From Nocardia cyriacigeorgica NBRC 100375 (GTDB lineage: Bacteria > Actinomycetota > Actinomycetes > Mycobacteriales > Mycobacteriaceae), in the NCBI RefSeq assembly GCF_000308555.1, contig NZ_BAFY01000124.1, positions 1 through 35,008 on the forward strand: DNA of 35,008 bases. The letters run 5' to 3'. Below are positions 32,145-35,008 of the stretch, one piece after another. The stretch's first letter is position 1. The number at the start of each line of letters is the position of its first letter. The translations under genes and the position numbers were made by a program. Below the pieces are notes generated by a model. The model ran no database searches and had not been told where the DNA came from. It saw only the letters and a list, made by a program, of their open reading frames with translations.

Positions 32145-32173
32145 ACGCTAATGACGACAGTTGGAACTGTCAA
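32145..32173 (-). promoter_or_regulatory. Predicted choD promoter
   Basis: On the minus strand a consensus -35 TTGACA (32173-32168), a 17-bp spacer and -10 TAGCGT (32150-32145) stand 40 bp before the choD start. The perfect palindrome at 32156-32171 covers the spacer and the inner part of the -35, a placement typical of MerR-family control. Confidence 0.65.
32156..32171. promoter_or_regulatory. 16-bp perfect palindrome, probable MerR operator
   Basis: GACAGTT (32156-32162) and AACTGTC (32165-32171) flank a GG dinucleotide, a perfect inverted repeat. It lies between divergent choD (start 32105) and merR (start 32206), within the choD promoter spacer and 22 bp upstream of the likely merR -10. 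The MerR protein is the obvious ligand; this is inference from position and symmetry. Confidence 0.65.
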
Positions 32174-32193
32174 CGAAGGGTGCGCTTGGTATC

Positions 32194-32199
32194 TATGCT
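32194..32199 (+). promoter_or_regulatory. Likely -10 of a leaderless merR transcript
   Basis: TATGCT (32194-32199) is followed by GGTCGC and then directly by the GTG start of merR at 32206, so transcription would begin at or within a base of the start codon. No ribosome-binding site is present. Leaderless mRNAs are common in actinobacteria. Confidence 0.45.
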
Positions 32200-32205
32200 G
32201 GTCGC

Positions 32206-32895
32206 GTGTCCCGATACAGCCGCACCCAGCTGGCCGAACTGAGCGGCGTCCCGGCGCGAACGATCCGCTACTACCACTCGCTCGGTTTGCTCCCCAAACC
32301 CGAGCGAGTCGGCAAAGAGGCGCTCTACCGCACCGAACACCTCGACCGGCTGCGCGACATTCTCGCCATGCAAGCCCGCGGCCTGCGGCTGGACGCGATC
32401 CGCGAGGTCTTCGCCAGCGACGCCGGTGCGGGCGCGAGCGACTGGCGTGCGGTCTTCGACCCGCGCAAACCCGGGCATTCCGACCAATCCGCCGTCCTCG
32501 ATGACGACGAGCTCACCGAACTGCTCGGCGATCGTCGTCCCGACATCCTCGACGAACTGCTGGCCGCCCAATACCTGGAACGGCATGGCGAGAACTGGGC
32601 GATCCCGGACCTGCCCATGCTCAAGGGCGCGCTGATCCTCTACGACGTCGGCACCGACGTCACCCTCAGCGGCGCGCTACGCAAACTGATCCGGGCACGC
32701 ATCGCCGAGCTGGCCGACGAAATGGTGCGCACCTTCCGCGACGCCGCCGCGACCAGCTACGGCGGCGAGGGCATCGGCAGCGACCTGAGCCGGTTCCGTG
32801 ACCGCTTCCGCGCCGCGGCCTGGGAAGTCGGCGGCGCCACACTGGCCGACGAGATCGAACGCGCGGTCGCCGAGCTCGACGAATCCGGACGTTGA
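32206..32895 (+). CDS. MerR-family transcriptional regulator
   Basis: A 229-residue regulator. The N-terminal MerR winged HTH (SRTQLAELSGVPARTIRYYHSLGLLPKPER, then YRTEHLDRLRDI and LRLDAIREVF) spans residues 4-70, followed by an acidic linker and a helical C-terminal domain (LRKLIRARIAELADEMV, FRDRFRAAAWEVGG) of unknown ligand. It has no Cys-based metal site. GTG at 32206 is chosen because the HTH starts there and a -10 stands six bases before it; a TTG at 32161 lies inside the palindrome. Its position and the operator point to control of choD and itself. Confidence 0.88.
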   Translation: MSRYSRTQLAELSGVPARTIRYYHSLGLLPKPERVGKEALYRTEHLDRLRDILAMQARGLRLDAIREVFASDAGAGASDWRAVFDPRKPGHSDQSAVLDDDELTELLGDRRPDILDELLAAQYLERHGENWAIPDLPMLKGALILYDVGTDVTLSGALRKLIRARIAELADEMVRTFRDAAATSYGGEGIGSDLSRFRDRFRAAAWEVGGATLADEIERAVAELDESGR

Positions 32896-32970
32896 ATCCC
32901 GCGCCGAAGCGTGGGGGAGCGGTGATCACTGTTGTTGACATCGCTCTCGGTAGTGATTCAGGGTGACACC

Positions 32971-33663
32971 ATGACCACACCGAGGGCCCGTGCCCGCGCC
33001 CAGACGATGGATGACATCAAACGCATCGCGCGCGCCCAGCTGGCCACCGAGGGGGCGGCCGCTCTCTCGCTGCGCGCGGTCGCCCGCGAACTCGGCGTGG
33101 TCTCCTCGGCGGTCTACCGCTACGTCCGCAGCCGCGACGAACTGCTGACTCTGCTGGTGGTCGACGGTTACGACGCGCTCGGTGACGCCGTCGACGCCGC
33201 GGTCGCGGCAGCATCCGCCGATCCGGCCACGCGGCTGCGTGCCGCCGCCCACGCCGTCCGTGACTGGGGCCTGGCCGAACCTGCCTGGTACGGACTGCTT
33301 TTCGGCACCCCGGTGCCGGGCTACGCGGCGCCGGCCGAACAGACCGTCGCGCCGGGCACCCGCGTCATCGCGACGCTGCTGCGCCTGGTCGAAGCCGCGC
33401 ACCGCGACGCGGCCCTGCGCGAGCCCGCCGAGACCGAATCGATTTCCACGGCCACCCTCGGCGATTTCGCACGCATCCGAACCGAATTCGGCATCGACAT
33501 CCCCGACTGGCTGCTGGCCCGGGCGTTGGTGCTGTGGAGCGCGCTGTTCGGCGCGGTCAGCTTCGACGTCTTCGACATGTACGGCCACGGCACCTTCACC
33601 GACCGGACCGAGGTGTTCGACCTGCAGTTGACCGGTTGGCTAAGCCTGCTCGGATTCCGCTGA
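32971..33663 (+). CDS. TetR-family regulator (WHG-type C-terminal domain)
   Basis: A 230-residue regulator. TetR HTH occupies about residues 10-58 (DDIKRIARAQLATEGAAALSLRAVARELGVV, SSAVYRYVRSRDELLTLL). The C-terminal domain includes RAAAHAVRDWGLAEPAWYGLLFGTPVPGY, the pattern of the TetR C-terminal WHG (TetR_C_33) group. ATG 32971 follows AGGG; upstream an 8-bp palindrome GTGATCAC (32922-32929) and a TTGACA (32935-32940) may belong to its promoter. Its last 24 bp overlap the end of the convergent TetR gene. The ligand is unknown. Confidence 0.9.
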   Translation: MTTPRARARAQTMDDIKRIARAQLATEGAAALSLRAVARELGVVSSAVYRYVRSRDELLTLLVVDGYDALGDAVDAAVAAASADPATRLRAAAHAVRDWGLAEPAWYGLLFGTPVPGYAAPAEQTVAPGTRVIATLLRLVEAAHRDAALREPAETESISTATLGDFARIRTEFGIDIPDWLLARALVLWSALFGAVSFDVFDMYGHGTFTDRTEVFDLQLTGWLSLLGFR

Positions 33664-34326
33664 ACCCGCGCCGGGCCGCTCGGCGCCGCACAGGATGAGT
33701 GCGGTCCTGGTGAACAGCGGCGCCAGTTCCGGCAAACGCTCGGCACCGCGCTCGTACAGGCAGGCGACGATCCGTTCGTTGATCCCGCCGAGCAGCATGT
33801 CGATCAGCGCGGGATCCGGATCGACGGGAACCTCACCGCGCTGCACGCCGAGCCGCCCGACCGCAAGGATGTGCTCGGCGAACAGCTGATGGACTCGTGC
33901 GCGATGCTCGACCAACGCCGGTCCGGCGGCGAGGATCTCGATGTAGAGCGCGCGCGTCGCGGCCGGCCGGGCGGCCAGGATTTCCAGGAACACCCGGAAC
34001 GAGGTGTGTACCCGTTCGGCGATCGGGGTGTCGGCGCCGAGCGTGATCGTCTCGGCGAGCAGCTCGAGACAATCGGCGACCGCGCTGTCGTAGGCGGCGG
34101 CGAAGCATTCCTCCTTGGCGCCGAACAGGGCATAGAAGGTGCGCCGGGCGACCCGGGCCCGCCCGACGATCTCGGTGACCGTGGTCGGCGCGTAACCCAG
34201 CTCGCCGACCGCTTCCAACGCGGCCGCACACAACCGCCGGTACTGCGAGTTCTCGACTTCCTCGCGGGTGAGGCGGTGCGGGCCATGAGGCAGCCGATCG
34301 GGCGGCCCATCAGTCAGCACGGTCAT
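33640..34326 (-). CDS. TetR-family regulator
   Basis: A 228-residue regulator. The HTH lies at about residues 27-75 (SQYRRLCAAALEAVGELGYAPTT, VTEIVGRARVARRTFYALFGAKEECF). The C-terminal ligand domain (FRVFLEILAARPAATRALYIEIL, RRTALI-like end FTRTALILCGAERP) is not assignable to a ligand. ATG 34326 has no ribosome-binding site, but a -10-like TATCCT lies six bases before it, suggesting a leaderless mRNA. It is divergent from the CocE-like hydrolase at 34481, a likely target. Its C-terminal end overlaps the neighbouring tetR by 24 bp. Confidence 0.9.
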   Translation of the reverse strand: MTVLTDGPPDRLPHGPHRLTREEVENSQYRRLCAAALEAVGELGYAPTTVTEIVGRARVARRTFYALFGAKEECFAAAYDSAVADCLELLAETITLGADTPIAERVHTSFRVFLEILAARPAATRALYIEILAAGPALVEHRARVHQLFAEHILAVGRLGVQRGEVPVDPDPALIDMLLGGINERIVACLYERGAERLPELAPLFTRTALILCGAERPGAGSAESEQA

Positions 34327-34332
34327 GCGACC

Positions 34333-34338
34333 AGGATA
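34333..34338 (-). promoter_or_regulatory. Likely -10 of a leaderless tetR transcript
   Basis: On the minus strand TATCCT (34338-34333) is followed by GGTCGC and the ATG at 34326. The same GGTCGC hexamer separates the -10 and start of merR at 32206. No ribosome-binding site lies between. Confidence 0.4.
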
Positions 34339-34480
34339 TGGGCTCGGCCGCCACCGTCTCTCCGCGGCGACCGGGCAGCGGTGAGATCCAGGTCATAGTT
34401 GCCACCGAATGTGATCCAACCTATGGTTACCCGCGAGTCAGGAACGATGGAGTTCCGCTCTTGTCGGGATGAGGGGACAC

Positions 34481-35008
34481 ATGATCAGACATCGACGTCT
34501 CGTCCGGAGTGCCGTAGCCACCCTGGTGAGCATCGTCGCGGTCAGCGCCGCGCTGGTGGCCGCCCAGACCGGGCAGGCACAACCGGACGGCGGCGCGCTC
34601 GGCGCGCACTGGACCGCCACCCACGACGGCCCACGCGCCCACCCGAATGTGCACATCGACTGGGATGTGCCCATCACGATGAGCGACGGCACCGTCCTCA
34701 AAGCCAACATCTACCGTCCGGCCGACGCCGCGGGCAGGCCGGTCGAGGAGAAGACGCCGACGATCGTCAACCTCACCCCGTACACCAAACTGGTCGGCAA
34801 CGTGCTGGATTCGGCGCTCACCTTCCCGGTCCTGGCCGACGCGTTGACCGAGCTCTTCAAGAGCTTCGACCTGTCCGCCTACGGCCTCGGCGGCCTCACC
34901 GAGATCACCAAGGCCATGCCCGCCGGCACCCTGCGCTCCTTCGGCGTGGACCGCAAACTCATTCAGAGCGGCTACACCCAGGTCGTCGTCGACGTGCGCG
35001 GCACCGGA
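34481..35008 (+). CDS. Secreted CocE/NonD-family hydrolase (X-Pro dipeptidyl-peptidase S15 type), truncated by window end
   Basis: The frame from ATG 34481 is open to the window end (176 codons). A signal peptide (RHRRLVRSAVATLVSIVAV, then ALVAAQTGQAQPDG) is followed by VPITMSDGTVLKANIYRPAD, IVNLTPYTKLVG and, at the edge, SGYTQVVVDVRGTG, which is the N-terminal pattern of CocE/NonD hydrolases just before the nucleophile region. The active-site Ser is beyond the window. GAGGGG lies 4 nt upstream of the start. The divergent TetR at 33640-34326 may control it. An inverted pair GGAAC/GTTCC (34441-34456) lies in the gap. Confidence 0.85.
   Translation, partial: MIRHRRLVRSAVATLVSIVAVSAALVAAQTGQAQPDGGALGAHWTATHDGPRAHPNVHIDWDVPITMSDGTVLKANIYRPADAAGRPVEEKTPTIVNLTPYTKLVGNVLDSALTFPVLADALTELFKSFDLSAYGLGGLTEITKAMPAGTLRSFGVDRKLIQSGYTQVVVDVRGTG

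Noticed and set aside
1..35008. Search for tRNA, rRNA, CRISPR, insertion sequences and phage genes
   Set aside because: No regularly spaced repeats, transposase motifs, terminal inverted repeats with target duplication, or tRNA cloverleaf were seen; the inverted repeats found are local hairpins or operators.

Overview
The window is high-GC actinobacterial DNA, most probably from Nocardia or a close mycolic-acid-forming relative. The evidence is gene content: a ChoD-type cholesterol oxidase, an AccD4-like acyl-CoA carboxylase subunit, fused HadA/HadB-like dehydratases, a diiron acyl-ACP desaturase, two Ag85/mycolyltransferase-like secreted proteins, XRE-DUF5753/DUF397 regulators and several secreted lipases. 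No rRNA, tRNA, CRISPR array, transposase or phage gene was seen, so this reads as chromosomal DNA rich in secreted and lipid-acting proteins.

Layout. 1-740: truncated PucR-type regulator. 889-3692: a small control locus with a DUF397 protein and an XRE-DUF5753 protein (1926-3121), flanked by two small genes that point left (889-1146 and 3246-3551). All three transcription units carry the same palindrome in their upstream DNA. 3738-4965: SDR-like NAD(P)-binding protein and DUF2599 lipoprotein. 5122-9681: three secreted lipases/esterases with a small hypothetical gene between the first two. 9823-10887: HadAB-like dehydratase. 10974-11927: a second XRE-DUF5753 regulator without DUF397 partner. 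12133-13683: accD. 14184-17222: PucR-type protein lacking a DNA-binding domain, desaturase and mycolyltransferase-like esterase, in a tight probable operon. 17226-18946: second HadAB-like protein (catalytic His replaced) and a secreted YdcF-like protein. 19329-20522: class-2 lipase. 21276-22860: latex-clearing-protein-like (Lcp) rubber oxygenase and a small secreted protein. 23013-25427: amino-acid dehydrogenase divergent from a LysR regulator. 25446-28505: lipoprotein, LOG-type protein, second mycolyltransferase-like protein and a HAD/FkbH-like protein with an altered nucleophile. 28622-32105: two GMC-type flavoenzymes, the second being choD. 32206-34326: MerR and two TetR regulators. 34481-end: truncated CocE/NonD hydrolase.

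How it fits together. Much of the window deals with lipids at or outside the envelope. Lipases release fatty acids, Lcp attacks polyisoprene, ChoD oxidises sterol, and AccD, HadAB-like proteins, the desaturase and mycolyltransferase-like proteins belong to long-chain acyl and mycolate chemistry. The strongest unexplained signal is regulatory. The DUF397-XRE promoter contains four hexamer half-sites at exact 12-bp steps forming one long palindrome, and single copies of its core sit over the predicted -35 elements of the two flanking small genes. A second clear regulatory signal is a 16-bp perfect palindrome inside a near-consensus choD promoter next to a divergent MerR gene. Assignments rest on reading motifs by eye; no database search was run.
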